This document shows, piece by piece, positions 1-6,078 of a DNA stretch of 8,992 bases. This DNA is from Bacillota bacterium (GTDB lineage Bacteria > Bacillota > Clostridia > Christensenellales > CAG-138), in assembly GCA_023396535.1 (NCBI GenBank), contig JAEWWD010000110.1, forward strand, positions 1-8,992. The letters run 5' to 3'. Every line of letters starts with the position of its first letter. Position 1 is the stretch's first letter. The notes under the pieces were generated by a model. That model was not told the DNA's origin. It searched no databases and saw nothing but the letters and a program-made list of their open reading frames with translations. A program made the position numbers and the translations under genes.

Positions 1-38
1 CGGGACTAATTACGCGCCCAGACCGCACCTCGGGGGAC

Positions 39-57
39 GTGGGGGCGAAGCCCCCAC
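39..57. repeat. G-rich palindrome (module B) of intergenic repeat copy 1
   Basis: This is a perfect 8-bp inverted repeat, arms GTGGGGGC and GCCCCCAC around a GAA loop. On the plus strand an AT-rich tract (58-77) and then the 78-103 palindrome follow it. The same order, G/C-rich palindrome, AT tract, CGTCG...CGATAC palindrome, recurs near 6079-6141 and 8623-8684. Bases 1-38 hold no recognisable gene and may be the rest of this repeat, cut by the window edge. Confidence 0.6.
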
Positions 58-103
58 TTTTAAATAAAATAAGTTTCCGTCGCCGCCCGCAAGGCGGCGA
101 TAC
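58..103 (-). terminator. Rho-independent terminator of the superoxide reductase gene, repeat module C
   Basis: Read on the minus strand, 31 bases after the superoxide reductase stop codon, is a stem TCGCCGCC/GGCGGCGA with a short loop. An AT-rich run containing TTATTTTATTT follows. This is the form of an intrinsic terminator. The ends GTATCG and CGACG are shared with terminators at 4261-4285, 6383-6452 and 8623-8646, so the terminator is also one copy of a dispersed repeat. Confidence 0.75.
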
Positions 104-134
104 AGATTTAACCCGCGATTCGCATCAGTGTCCG

Positions 135-521
135 TTACAGTTCCTTGACCCACAAGCCGTGGAGGTTGCAGTATTCATATGCGGCGACGGGCTTGTCGTC
201 TACAAGCTTAAAGCTGGCGTGGGGCTTGTCGCTGGGCGTGAGGCATTTGCGCTGCCCGCCCTTTTCGGTTTTGAGGTAGATCCACTGGATGTAGTGGGCT
301 TCTGTCATGGGATGCTCCACGGAGCCTACGGCGACATGTACGGTGTCGCCGTCCACGGTTATAACGGGAACGTGCTTTTCGGTCGCGGCGTCGGTGGTGT
401 TGGCGACGAGCTCCTGCATTTCTTCACCGCAGCAGGTGAGGGGCGCGCCTGAATCATGGATCATGCCGATGAGATTGCCGCAATTTTTGCAGCGGAAAAA
501 CTTCTGTGCGCAATAGGTCAT
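135..521 (-). CDS. dfx: Desulfoferrodoxin-type superoxide reductase (two-iron class)
   Basis: It reduces superoxide to hydrogen peroxide in the cytoplasm without making oxygen, using electrons usually supplied by rubredoxin; this is the standard superoxide defence of anaerobes. The 128-residue protein has both family domains. The N-terminal desulforedoxin domain has C11-x2-C14 and C30-C31 for the Fe(SCys)4 centre. The C-terminal catalytic domain has H50, H70, H76, C118 and H121 for the Fe(His)4Cys site, with the E48-K49 pair next to the first histidine. All expected ligands are present and the length is normal. The ATG is preceded by GGAGGT at an 8-base spacing (530-535). The gene is monocistronic, diverges from yccF and ends at a strong terminator. 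No rubredoxin or rubrerythrin gene is adjacent. The family call is secure; the electron donor is inferred. Confidence 0.95.
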   Translation of the reverse strand: MTYCAQKFFRCKNCGNLIGMIHDSGAPLTCCGEEMQELVANTTDAATEKHVPVITVDGDTVHVAVGSVEHPMTEAHYIQWIYLKTEKGGQRKCLTPSDKPHASFKLVDDKPVAAYEYCNLHGLWVKEL

Positions 522-643
522 ACGAAGGTACCTCCATCGTTTTATAATTCTAATACCGGGAAGAAATTATATTATTATTACTACCGGAGCGGGGAAATTA
601 AACAGAAAAATCTGGTTTTTATAAAATATTCACGGTGGGTTGC

Positions 644-672
644 TTGCCAAATGCCGCACAGTACAGTAAAAT
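644..672 (+). promoter_or_regulatory. Sigma-A-type promoter of yccF-mnmE
   Basis: TTGCCA (644-649), a 17-base spacer and TAAAAT (667-672) fit the vegetative consensus well. Transcription would start near 679, about 30 bases before the yccF ATG. The AT-rich stretch 541-630 between this promoter and the divergent dfx gene contains TATAAT-like hexamers on both strands, but none with a convincing -35 partner. Confidence 0.7.
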
Positions 673-708
673 TTGGTCGAAATACCGGAGCAATACAAGG
701 AGAGCGAT

Positions 709-1074
709 ATGCGGTTTATCGGCAATTTCTTTTGGTTCCTGCTGGGCGGACTGCTACTGGGCCTGTGCTGGAGTATCGCGGGGATTTTCTGGTGCCTGAC
801 GATTATAGGAATTCCCTGGGGCGTGCAGTGCTTTAAGTTCGCTAAGCTGGCGTTTTTTCCGTTCGGCAAGGAAATCGTGTTCGGCACGGGCGCGGGAAGC
901 ATACTGCTCAATATTCTGTGGCTGCTGTTGAGCGGCGCGGAGCTTGCGGTGACGGCGGCGGTGATAGGCGTCATATTCTGCGTGACCATCGTGGGCATAC
1001 CGTTCGGGCTGCAGTGCTTCAAACTCGCGGGGCTGGCGCTGCTGCCGTTCGGCGCGCAGGTAAGGCATGTGTGA
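709..1074 (+). CDS. yccF: YccF family (DUF307) inner-membrane protein
   Basis: This 121-residue, very hydrophobic protein is of unknown molecular function; the family is widespread in bacteria. The hallmark is an internal duplication: TIIGIPWGVQCFKFAKLAFF in the first half and TIVGIPFGLQCFKLAGLALL in the second, each followed by PFG. Hydrophobic segments lie at about residues 4-32 and 50-82, with shorter ones in the two repeats. An in-frame TTG at 673 would add 12 residues, but the ATG at 709 has AAGGAGAG at 697-704, so I chose it. The mnmE start lies only 41 bases downstream with no clear promoter between, so the two are probably cotranscribed. The family call is strong; no role is claimed. 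Confidence 0.9.
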   Translation: MRFIGNFFWFLLGGLLLGLCWSIAGIFWCLTIIGIPWGVQCFKFAKLAFFPFGKEIVFGTGAGSILLNILWLLLSGAELAVTAAVIGVIFCVTIVGIPFGLQCFKLAGLALLPFGAQVRHV

Positions 1075-1115
1075 TAGAATGAATAAGCATGTTCATTGAT
1101 TGGAAGGGAGGCCCC

Positions 1116-2441
1116 ATGGACACGATATTCGCGCCCTCCACGCCCATAGGCGGGGCTATCGCCGTTATCCGCGCGAGCGGGCCGGCCTGCGTGCGGGCGC
1201 TGACCGCGCTCTGCGGCCAGGATCTGACCGCAGTACCCCGGCAAGTGACGCATACGCCCCTGTATCATAACGGCACGGTCATAGACGACGCCATGGCGGT
1301 GTATTACGCCGCGCCGCGCAGCTATACGGGCGAGGATATGTTCGAGCTGTACTGCCACGGCGGCCCCGCCGTGGTACGGGATGTGCTTGCGGCGCTTGGC
1401 GCGCTCACTCTGCGCGCGGCGGAGCCGGGCGAGTTTACGCGCCGTGCGTTTTTAAACGGCAAGCTGGACCTTGCCCAGGCGGAGGCCGTCATGGACCTCA
1501 TACAGTCCTCCGCGCAGCGCGCGGCGCGCGCTGCGCTGGAGCAGATGCAGGGCCGCCTCAGCCGCGAGATCGCCGCCGTGGAAGACGCGCTGACGGATGT
1601 TCTGGCGGGCGTCAGCGCGGCCATAGACTACCCCGACGAGCTGGAGGAGGACGTGTTCTCCGGCCTGCCTGATGCTCTGTGCGAGGCTGTCGCTGCGCTG
1701 GACGCGCTCATCGCGCAGGGGCGCTCGGGCCGCGTGCTGCGCGAGGGGCTGCGCGTGGTGCTGCTGGGCCGTCCCAACGCGGGCAAATCCAGCCTTTTGA
1801 ACGCGCTGCTCGGCTTTGAGCGCGCCATCGTCACCCCCCAGCCCGGTACCACGCGGGACGTGCTGGAAGAGCAGCTTTCCCTGGACGGCATACCGCTGCG
1901 GCTGTTCGATACCGCCGGGCTTCGCGAAACCGAGGACGAGGCGGAGCGCATCGGCGTGCAGCGCGCGCGGGACGCGCTTGAGAGCGCGGACGTCGCCGTG
2001 GTACTGCTCGACGATTCCGAGCCGCTTTCGCAGGAGGATTTCGATATACTCGCCGCCACCGCGGATACGCCACGCATACTTCTTTACACCAAAACGGACC
2101 TGCCCGGCGTGTGGGGCCGCGCGGCGCTCGCCGGGCTGGTGCCGCCCGAGGAGGAGCTGCTGCCCGTCAGCGCCCGCACCGGCGAGGGGCTTGATACGCT
2201 GTGCAACCGTATCCGCTCGCTCGCGGGGCCCATTGAGGGCGCGTACGTCACCAACGCCCGGCACATCGCCGCGCTGGAGGATGCGCGGCGCGCCGTCACC
2301 CAGGCGCTCACGGCCGCCGACGCGGACTGCGTATCCACGGATCTGCGCGACGCGCTCGCCGCGTTGGGCCGCATTACCGGCCGCGCCGTGGACGACGCCG
2401 TACTGGACCGCATATTCGAGCGGTTCTGCGTAGGAAAGTGA
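1116..2441 (+). CDS. mnmE: tRNA uridine-5-carboxymethylaminomethyl(34) synthesis GTPase MnmE
   Basis: With MnmG, this GTPase installs the carboxymethylaminomethyl group on wobble uridine 34 of certain tRNAs, using methylene-tetrahydrofolate and GTP. The 441-residue protein has the full family layout. The N-terminal folate-binding domain starts DTIFAPSTPIGGAIAVIRAS. A helical domain is split by the G domain. The G motifs are GRPNAGKS (218-225), TTRD (245-248), DTAG (265-268) and TKTD (325-328, normally NKxD). The C-terminal FCVGK (437-441) carries the catalytic cysteine. The ATG has AAGGGAGG at 1104-1111; an upstream in-frame ATG at 1089 would add nine residues but lacks such a site. Codon use is strongly GC-rich. 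Oddly, neither mnmG nor the rpmH-rnpA-yidC-jag cluster, common neighbours in Firmicutes, is next to it. Confidence 0.97.
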   Translation: MDTIFAPSTPIGGAIAVIRASGPACVRALTALCGQDLTAVPRQVTHTPLYHNGTVIDDAMAVYYAAPRSYTGEDMFELYCHGGPAVVRDVLAALGALTLRAAEPGEFTRRAFLNGKLDLAQAEAVMDLIQSSAQRAARAALEQMQGRLSREIAAVEDALTDVLAGVSAAIDYPDELEEDVFSGLPDALCEAVAALDALIAQGRSGRVLREGLRVVLLGRPNAGKSSLLNALLGFERAIVTPQPGTTRDVLEEQLSLDGIPLRLFDTAGLRETEDEAERIGVQRARDALESADVAVVLLDDSEPLSQEDFDILAATADTPRILLYTKTDLPGVWGRAALAGLVPPEEELLPVSARTGEGLDTLCNRIRSLAGPIEGAYVTNARHIAALEDARRAVTQALTAADADCVSTDLRDALAALGRITGRAVDDAVLDRIFERFCVGK

Positions 2442-2447
2442 GCAAAG

Positions 2448-2462
2448 CGGAGCCATGCTCCG
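2448..2462 (+). terminator. Weak hairpin just after mnmE
   Basis: A 6-bp stem (arms CGGAGC and GCTCCG, loop CAT) sits 6 bases after the mnmE stop. It has no T run, so it is at best a weak or Rho-assisted terminator or a 3'-end stabiliser. Confidence 0.3.
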
Positions 2463-2530
2463 GGCGGGTCATACAAACAGCATCCGGGCGGCCCTTTATA
2501 TCGCACGCCCCCATCATTCCTGAGGAATTG

Positions 2531-2539
2531 TGGTATAAT
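2531..2539 (+). promoter_or_regulatory. Extended -10 promoter of the small zinc-ribbon gene
   Basis: TGGTATAAT (2531-2539) is a perfect TGn-TATAAT extended -10. No good -35 lies 16-18 bases upstream, which extended -10 promoters can tolerate. The start would be near 2546, about 30 bases before the ATG at 2577. Confidence 0.6.
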
Positions 2540-2576
2540 TGACTTATTCGATCTGTACATGGACGGAGGTTGAAAT

Positions 2577-2780
2577 ATGGATTCAAATATCGATACAAAT
2601 GCAACGTTTATCTGCCCCGCATGTAATGCCGCAATCGAGCACAACTGTACGCAGGCGGAAATTATCAACAAGAAAGCATTGGAATTTGCCTGTCAGAACT
2701 GCGGAAGGGTATTCACTCAAAATTCATCAGGTATCGTAGAGGCCACTAAAGAATCAACTCGAACTCAAAAAGAATTTTAG
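2577..2780 (+). CDS. Small four-cysteine zinc-ribbon protein, function unknown
   Basis: The protein has 67 residues. Two CxxC knuckles, C13-P-A-C16 and C39-Q-N-C42, are 22 residues apart and bracket a short predicted strand region, the layout of a zinc ribbon. The last ~20 residues are polar and probably disordered. The start is well supported: GGAGGT at 2565-2570, six bases before ATG, and an extended -10 promoter upstream. It uses more AT-rich codons than mnmE upstream, so it may have a different history, though 67 codons are too few to be sure. A short inverted repeat (AATAGT/ACTATT, near 2786-2806) follows. It could bind nucleic acid or be a structural adaptor; the sequence does not decide. 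Confidence 0.75.
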   Translation: MDSNIDTNATFICPACNAAIEHNCTQAEIINKKALEFACQNCGRVFTQNSSGIVEATKESTRTQKEF

Positions 2781-2882
2781 AACGAAATAGTAACTCCGAC
2801 ACTATTCGCAATCCCTTCTGATGTGTAGCCAAGACCGTAGACGCTATGCCTCAGGGGTGATCTATTGACGCTCCAGCAAGTC

Positions 2883-3047
2883 TCAAACAGAGGACAAACT
2901 TAACGCCGTACGCCCCACCTGCAGCGCCTCCGCCACCGGCTTTACAAACATGGAGGGCAGCGTAATGCCTGCGGTGAACACAACGGCCATCAGCAGCATA
3001 CAGGTCATAAGCAGCGGCCAGGCTTGATAGGGGTTGGCCTCTTTCAT
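2883..3047 (-). pseudogene. Truncated N-terminus of an MFS transporter
   Basis: Fifty-four codons run from an ATG at 3047 to a TGA at 2883-2885. The translation begins MKEANPYQAWPLLMTCMLLM and continues with GITLPSMFVKPVAEALQVGR and then TALSLSSV. This is the usual start of a major facilitator permease: a short cytoplasmic tail, TM1 (about residues 10-32), then the FVKPVAEALQVGRTALSL stretch leading into TM2. It then stops. None of the three frames beyond the stop (2781-2882) continues as an MFS protein, so this is a remnant broken by deletion or rearrangement, not a simple point frameshift. The usual family length is about 400 residues. The family call rests on pattern resemblance and is fairly confident; whether the fragment is translated is unknown. 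The rest of the 2781-3195 gap holds no other gene that I can support. Confidence 0.65.
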
Positions 3048-3110
3048 ATCCGCACCCCCCGCCGCATGAAATTCTAGTGATGAAAAGATATGTTTTCTTA
3101 TTCATCTCCC

Positions 3111-3187
3111 CAAACGCCCGTGGGCGTTTGTTATGGGTTCCAAGGGCCTTATGGCCCTTGGCGGAGGGCTTGGGAGGCAGGCCCTCC
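3111..3187. repeat. Triple-hairpin intergenic repeat downstream of the first signal peptidase gene
   Basis: Three palindromes lie in a row. The first is CAAACGCCC/GGGCGTTTG (3111-3130). The second is CCAAGGGCC/GGCCCTTGG with loop TTAT (3140-3161, module A). The third is a G-rich hairpin GGAGGGC/GCCCTCC (3163-3187, module B). The last two, joined by GCGG, match the A-B arrangement at 3777-3821 and 8763-8808. The block ends eight bases from the stop of the convergent minus-strand lepB gene. It has no T tract on that strand, so its role as a terminator is uncertain. Confidence 0.65.
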
Positions 3188-3195
3188 AACGTACT

Positions 3196-3750
3196 CTACA
3201 GAAACACCGCCGCCCTTGTCAGCGGCGATACCCGAAGCCGCACGGTGCCGTCGATTTTGCTGAGCTTTACGCAGCCGACCGCCGGGTCGCGGCTGTCCAT
3301 GCTGGCGTCGCGGTCGTCGCCCAGCACGAATACGGAGTCGCCGGGTATGACGACGGCGGCGTAATCCTCCGGCGCGAGCGCGGGAAGATACGACGATTCA
3401 TCGAGCAGCCTGCCGTCGATATACACATGCCCGCCCGTGATCTGTACCGTTTCCCCCGGCAGGCCGATGATGCGCTTAATCAGCTCTTCCCCTGTCTGAG
3501 GGTGCGAGAACGTTACCATCTCGCCGCGCTGCGGCATGCGTATGTACATGGAGACCCTGTCCACCAGCAGCAGTTCGCCGTTATACAGCGTCGGCGACAT
3601 GGACGTGCCGTTCACCCGCGCAGGCGAGAGCGCCAGCAAAAACAGCGCCGCCAGCACCACGACCGCCTCCAGCAGCACGAGCAGCCATGTATATAAGTTG
3701 TAGCGCGCATATTCCGGCGCCTTGTGCGCCGCGCGGGACAAGCTGGGCAT
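3196..3750 (-). CDS. lepB: Type I signal peptidase, first copy
   Basis: It cleaves signal peptides from exported proteins at the outer face of the membrane with a Ser-Lys dyad. The 184-residue protein has one N-terminal membrane anchor (about 21-41). The catalytic serine is S50 in GTSMSPT, and the catalytic lysine is K92 in KRIIGLPGE. Box E is GDDRDASMDSRD (144-155), where the family normally has GDN, so N is replaced by D146. Length fits Gram-positive SPase I. ATG 3750 is preceded by GAGGAG (3761-3766), ten bases away. The gene stands alone between repeat blocks. It differs clearly from the second copy at 4296-4919, so it is probably an old paralogue with its own substrate preference; the latter point is inference. 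Confidence 0.95.
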   Translation of the reverse strand: MPSLSRAAHKAPEYARYNLYTWLLVLLEAVVVLAALFLLALSPARVNGTSMSPTLYNGELLLVDRVSMYIRMPQRGEMVTFSHPQTGEELIKRIIGLPGETVQITGGHVYIDGRLLDESSYLPALAPEDYAAVVIPGDSVFVLGDDRDASMDSRDPAVGCVKLSKIDGTVRLRVSPLTRAAVFL

Positions 3751-3776
3751 GGTTTGATCGCTCCTCTTGTTTTACG

Positions 3777-3850
3777 GGGGGCTCTGCCCCCGACCCCGCA
3801 TAGGGCCGTAACGGCCCTATGTACCCTTAGCCGGGCGACAAGCCGCCCGG
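3777..3850. repeat. Triple-hairpin intergenic repeat in the leader of the first signal peptidase gene
   Basis: On the plus strand this reads: GGGGGC/GCCCCC with loop TCT (3777-3791, module B); CATAGGGCCG/CGGCCCTATG with loop TAA (3799-3821, module A); and CCGGGCG/CGCCCGG (3831-3850). Read toward lepB the order is hairpin, A, B, ribosome binding site. This matches the order upstream of the gene at 8842, where the A stem differs by one compensated base pair (CAT/ATG here, CTT/AAG there). The block lies between the putative promoter and the start codon, so it would be in the 5' untranslated region. Confidence 0.65.
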
Positions 3851-3857
3851 AGAGAAT

Positions 3858-3885
3858 ATTATACATCTATCATATCATATCGAAA
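3858..3885 (-). promoter_or_regulatory. Possible promoter of the first signal peptidase gene
   Basis: On the minus strand, TATAAT (3858-3863) has TTTCGA (3880-3885) 16 bases upstream. The -10 is perfect and the -35 weak. A transcript from here would carry the palindromes at 3777-3850 in its leader. Confidence 0.4.
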
Positions 3886-3891
3886 GGAATT

Positions 3892-4170
3892 ATGTTGAAA
3901 TGGAGCCTGATTTTTGATTAGGCAGGTCTCCCAATCCGTCAGCCGGTTTACCGTCCGTCGCCTTGCCTTGACGAAAAAGGGCTTGTCCAAGGGAAACACA
4001 TCGAATTTGTGCTGCTGTATTTTCAATATAATGCGATCCCATACCATATCAAGGAGGAATGGAAAGAAAGCATCTTCTCAGCATATTATGCCGGATTATG
4101 CAGCAAGGGGAGCGGGGAGTTAAAGCCGAGCGCCGCCTGTGGCGGAAGGAGCGAGGCTGCAAACCAGTGA
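3892..4170 (+). pseudogene. Possible decayed reading frame with an internal amber codon
   Basis: An ATG at 3892, after AAAGGA, opens nine codons and then TAG at 3919. The same frame then stays open for 82 more codons, to TGA at 4168. Its middle part reads protein-like (for example KHIEFVLLYFQYNAIPYHIK) and is less GC-rich than neighbouring genes. I do not recognise a family. The last third runs into the structured repeat at 4107, so the original end is lost. Other frames here, including a 62-codon minus frame (3859-4047), are equally open, so this may be chance. Low confidence; apart from this and the repeats, the 3751-4295 gap holds nothing I can name. Confidence 0.2.
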
Positions 4171-4242
4171 GCTCAGGAGTGCAAGGAAGCGGCTTTGCCG
4201 CGACGCAGCACGACTATTGCGAACTGTGAAAGCCCTCCCGCT
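4107..4242 (+). other. Structured ~135-base repeat, copy 1 (candidate RNA element)
   Basis: It aligns along its whole length with 6230-6363. Shared blocks in order are GCGGGGAGT, CTGTGG, ACCAGTGAGCT, GCAAGGAAGC, GCGACGCAGC, GCGAACTG and CCCTCCCGCTATTAAATAAA. Two short hairpins differ from the other copy by compensatory changes: CCGCC/GGCGG with loop TGT (4133-4145), and GCGGC/GCCGC with loop TTT (4189-4201). The outer ends (AGCGGGGAG and CTCCCGCT) can pair and close the element. A module-C terminator palindrome follows on the right. The coding strand, if any, is unknown; plus is used only because the blocks are quoted that way. No known RNA family was recognised. Confidence 0.55.
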
Positions 4243-4285
4243 ATTAAATAAATAAAAAATCGTCGCCGCCCAGAGGCGGCGATAC
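4243..4285 (-). terminator. Rho-independent terminator of the mscS-DUF951-lepB operon, repeat module C
   Basis: On the minus strand, ten bases after the second lepB stop, GTATCGCCGCC pairs with GGCGGCGACG. It is followed by ATTTTTTATTTATTT. This is a strong intrinsic terminator, and its stem belongs to the dispersed C-module family. Confidence 0.85.
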
Positions 4286-4295
4286 TGCTTTATTT

Positions 4296-4919
4296 TTATT
4301 GATACCGAATATGGTGGACGGCCCGCATCTCATCAAGCGGCCACAGCACGGCAACCGTCCTGCCTACCACCTTTTCATACGGGATGGGTCCCACCGACGG
4401 ATCGCGGCTGTCGCCGCTAACGTTGCGGTTGTCCCCCATGACGAACACGGTATTCTCCGGCACAACCTGCGGCGCCATATTGCCGCGGACGTAATCGTCC
4501 CAATACGCGCTTTCGTTAAGCGGCTCGCCGTTTACATACACCTCGCCGTCCCACACGTAGATCTCGTCCCCCGGCAGACCGATGACGCGCTTGACGCAAC
4601 TCACCGTAAACCCGGGATAATAGCACACGATGATATCCCCGCGCTCGGGCCGCTCCACATAATAGCTGAGCTTTTCCACCAGCATATACTCGTGGTCCAT
4701 CAGCGTGGGATACATGGATTCCCCATCCACCACGATGGGCTCGGCCACGAACGCGCGAATGGAGAACGCGACCAGCAGCACCGTCAGCAGGTACAGGAAG
4801 AAATCCCAGTTCATGAAGCGGCGGTACTCCTTATCCTGATTGTGCAGCTCTTCCGCCGCCCGCCGCAGAGTTTCGACATCCTTTTTGTTCAATTCGCTGT
4901 TTTGAGAAGAGGCGCTCAT
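4296..4919 (-). CDS. lepB: Type I signal peptidase, second copy
   Basis: The protein has 207 residues. A charged cytoplasmic N-terminus (1-38) precedes one membrane anchor (about 39-58). The catalytic serine is S68 in GESMYPT, the lysine is K110 in CVKRVIGLPGD, and box E is the canonical GDNRNVSGDSRD (162-173). The start is the ATG at 4919, with AAAGG six bases upstream; a longer in-frame start at 5006 would lie inside DUF951. The ATG overlaps the DUF951 stop as ATGA, which points to translational coupling. Its charged 38-residue N-terminal extension and canonical box E set it apart from the copy at 3196-3750. It is the last gene of a three-gene operon with mscS and ends at a strong terminator. 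Confidence 0.96.
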   Translation of the reverse strand: MSASSQNSELNKKDVETLRRAAEELHNQDKEYRRFMNWDFFLYLLTVLLVAFSIRAFVAEPIVVDGESMYPTLMDHEYMLVEKLSYYVERPERGDIIVCYYPGFTVSCVKRVIGLPGDEIYVWDGEVYVNGEPLNESAYWDDYVRGNMAPQVVPENTVFVMGDNRNVSGDSRDPSVGPIPYEKVVGRTVAVLWPLDEMRAVHHIRYQ

Positions 4920-5113
4920 ACCTGACCTTTCGGCGGGAGCAGACGTTTGCCCCGCTTGATGAAATCGGCGCGGTCCATCATGACGATGCGACCGCACGCG
5001 TTGCATTTGATTTTGATATCCGCGCCCACGCGGATGATTGTCCAGTCGTTGGTCCCGCAGGCGTGGGGCTTGCGCATCTGTACGCGATCCTGAAGCTCGA
5101 AGCTTTCAATCAA
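4916..5113 (-). CDS. DUF951 family small protein
   Basis: This 65-residue protein belongs to a Firmicutes family of unknown function. The conserved core is clear: VQMRKPHACG, then W24, then IRVGADIKIKCNACGR, then a basic tail (FIKRGKRLL). Cysteines C19, C37 and C40 may bind a metal, and the basic tail suggests nucleic-acid binding; both are inferences. The start is TTG at 5113, chosen because AGGAGG lies nine bases upstream (5123-5128) and no ATG fits. The TTG overlaps the mscS stop as TTGA, and its own stop overlaps the lepB start as ATGA, so all three genes are coupled. DUF951 genes are, as I recall, often found beside mscS in Firmicutes. Confidence 0.9.
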   Translation of the reverse strand: MIESFELQDRVQMRKPHACGTNDWTIIRVGADIKIKCNACGRIVMMDRADFIKRGKRLLPPKGQV

Positions 5114-5952
5114 TCCGAACCGCCTCCTACCGAAACCAGCGTTTGCCGGGGGACCTCGACGCCCTCTTTGCTGAACCGCCGCTGAATGCTAAGACGCAGC
5201 GCGCGCTCCGTCTGCCACTGTGTAAGCGGCTTCACCCTGAGTACCAGCCTGAGTGTCACGCCAGCGCCGCCCAGCGCCGTTACGCCCAGCACCTCGGGCT
5301 TATCGACGGCGTTGTCGCTTTCGGCGGCGTAGGCCTCCGCCTCCTCGCGCATGCAGTCCATCGCGCGCTCGATATCCGACTCATACGTGACGTTGACGTC
5401 GATCAACGCCAGGTAATCCGCGCGGGAGTAATTGGTCAATACGCCGATCGTGCCATTGGGAACGACGCATATCTCCCCGCGAAAGCCCTTCAGAATGGTC
5501 GCGCGGAGCGTAATTTCCTCCACGGTGCCCGTCATGTCCGCGATCTTCACGTAATCGCCGACGGCCATCTGATCCTCCAATACTATGAAAAGCCCCGCGA
5601 CGATATCCTTCACGAGGCTCTGCGCGCCTATGCCCAGCGCGATGCCGCCCACGCCCGCCGCCGCGAGCATGGAGCTCATGGTGGAGGTCAGCCCGAGCTG
5701 CCCCACCACCCCCGCCGCCGCGAGGAACCAGATCACATACTTGCTCGCACTCTGCAGCATGGTGGACGCCGTTTCAAGCCTCCGCTGCCGCTCGGGCGAA
5801 AGCGTCTTCGCGCGCTTCTTATAGGAAGCCGCGATAAGCCGCGCCGTAATACGCACCGCAAAAGACGCGATGACCCATATCAGTACGACGCCCGCCGCGG
5901 TCCACGCGTAATCGGTCCAGTGTTTCTCTATGTTTTCCCACAATGTCGGCAT
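5110..5952 (-). CDS. mscS: Small-conductance mechanosensitive channel, MscS family
   Basis: It is a membrane-tension-gated channel that releases solutes on hypo-osmotic shock. The 280-residue protein is close to the E. coli MscS length. TM1 lies at about 16-35, TM2 at about 72-88, and the pore helix TM3 at about 94-125 is Gly/Ala-rich (AAAGVGGIALGIGAQSLVKD). After it come the EDQMAVGDYV turn, the beta domain (EEITLRATILKGFRGE, VPNG) and a C-terminal alpha/beta vestibule. ATG 5952 follows AGGGGG; an in-frame GTG at 5988 would add 12 residues but has no clear ribosome binding site. It is first in an operon with DUF951 and lepB. I see no convincing promoter in 5953-6078; a 6-bp hairpin (6029-6044) lies in the likely leader. 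Confidence 0.94.
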   Translation of the reverse strand: MPTLWENIEKHWTDYAWTAAGVVLIWVIASFAVRITARLIAASYKKRAKTLSPERQRRLETASTMLQSASKYVIWFLAAAGVVGQLGLTSTMSSMLAAAGVGGIALGIGAQSLVKDIVAGLFIVLEDQMAVGDYVKIADMTGTVEEITLRATILKGFRGEICVVPNGTIGVLTNYSRADYLALIDVNVTYESDIERAMDCMREEAEAYAAESDNAVDKPEVLGVTALGGAGVTLRLVLRVKPLTQWQTERALRLSIQRRFSKEGVEVPRQTLVSVGGGSD

Positions 5953-6078
5953 GCGTTCCCCCTGCGGATTGTAAATATGCGCAGTCACTCAACAGTATTC
6001 CCGCACGCATCATTCTATAGCCGAAACGAGTGCCGGGCGGCACTTGCCGTACAACCCTCGCCTGTATTCTTCCTAAAT

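Noticed and set aside
630..1358. A 242-codon open frame on the minus strand across yccF and the start of mnmE
   Set aside because: It is the antisense of two well-recognised genes, in GC-rich DNA where such frames are common. Its translation shows no family features.
1452..2456. A 334-codon minus-strand frame and a 205-codon plus frame inside mnmE
   Set aside because: Both are shadows of mnmE, whose motifs and length are complete. The translations are rich in Arg, Ala and Pro, as expected for off-frame GC-rich sequence.
3859..4047. A 62-codon minus-strand frame upstream of the first signal peptidase
   Set aside because: There is no family resemblance, it ends inside the likely lepB promoter, and competing frames in the same stretch are open.
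4107..4242. SRP RNA, RNase P, tmRNA, 6S or group II intron fragment as an explanation of the structured repeat
   Set aside because: Signature blocks of these RNAs, such as the SRP GGAAGG/AGCA tetraloop region, the RNase P GAGGAAAGTCC block and intron domain V, are absent. AAGGAAGC alone is too short a match.
4920..5006. An upstream in-frame start that would extend the second signal peptidase by 29 residues
   Set aside because: The extension lies wholly inside DUF951 and is Arg/His-rich. The ATG at 4919 has a ribosome binding site and the ATGA overlap.
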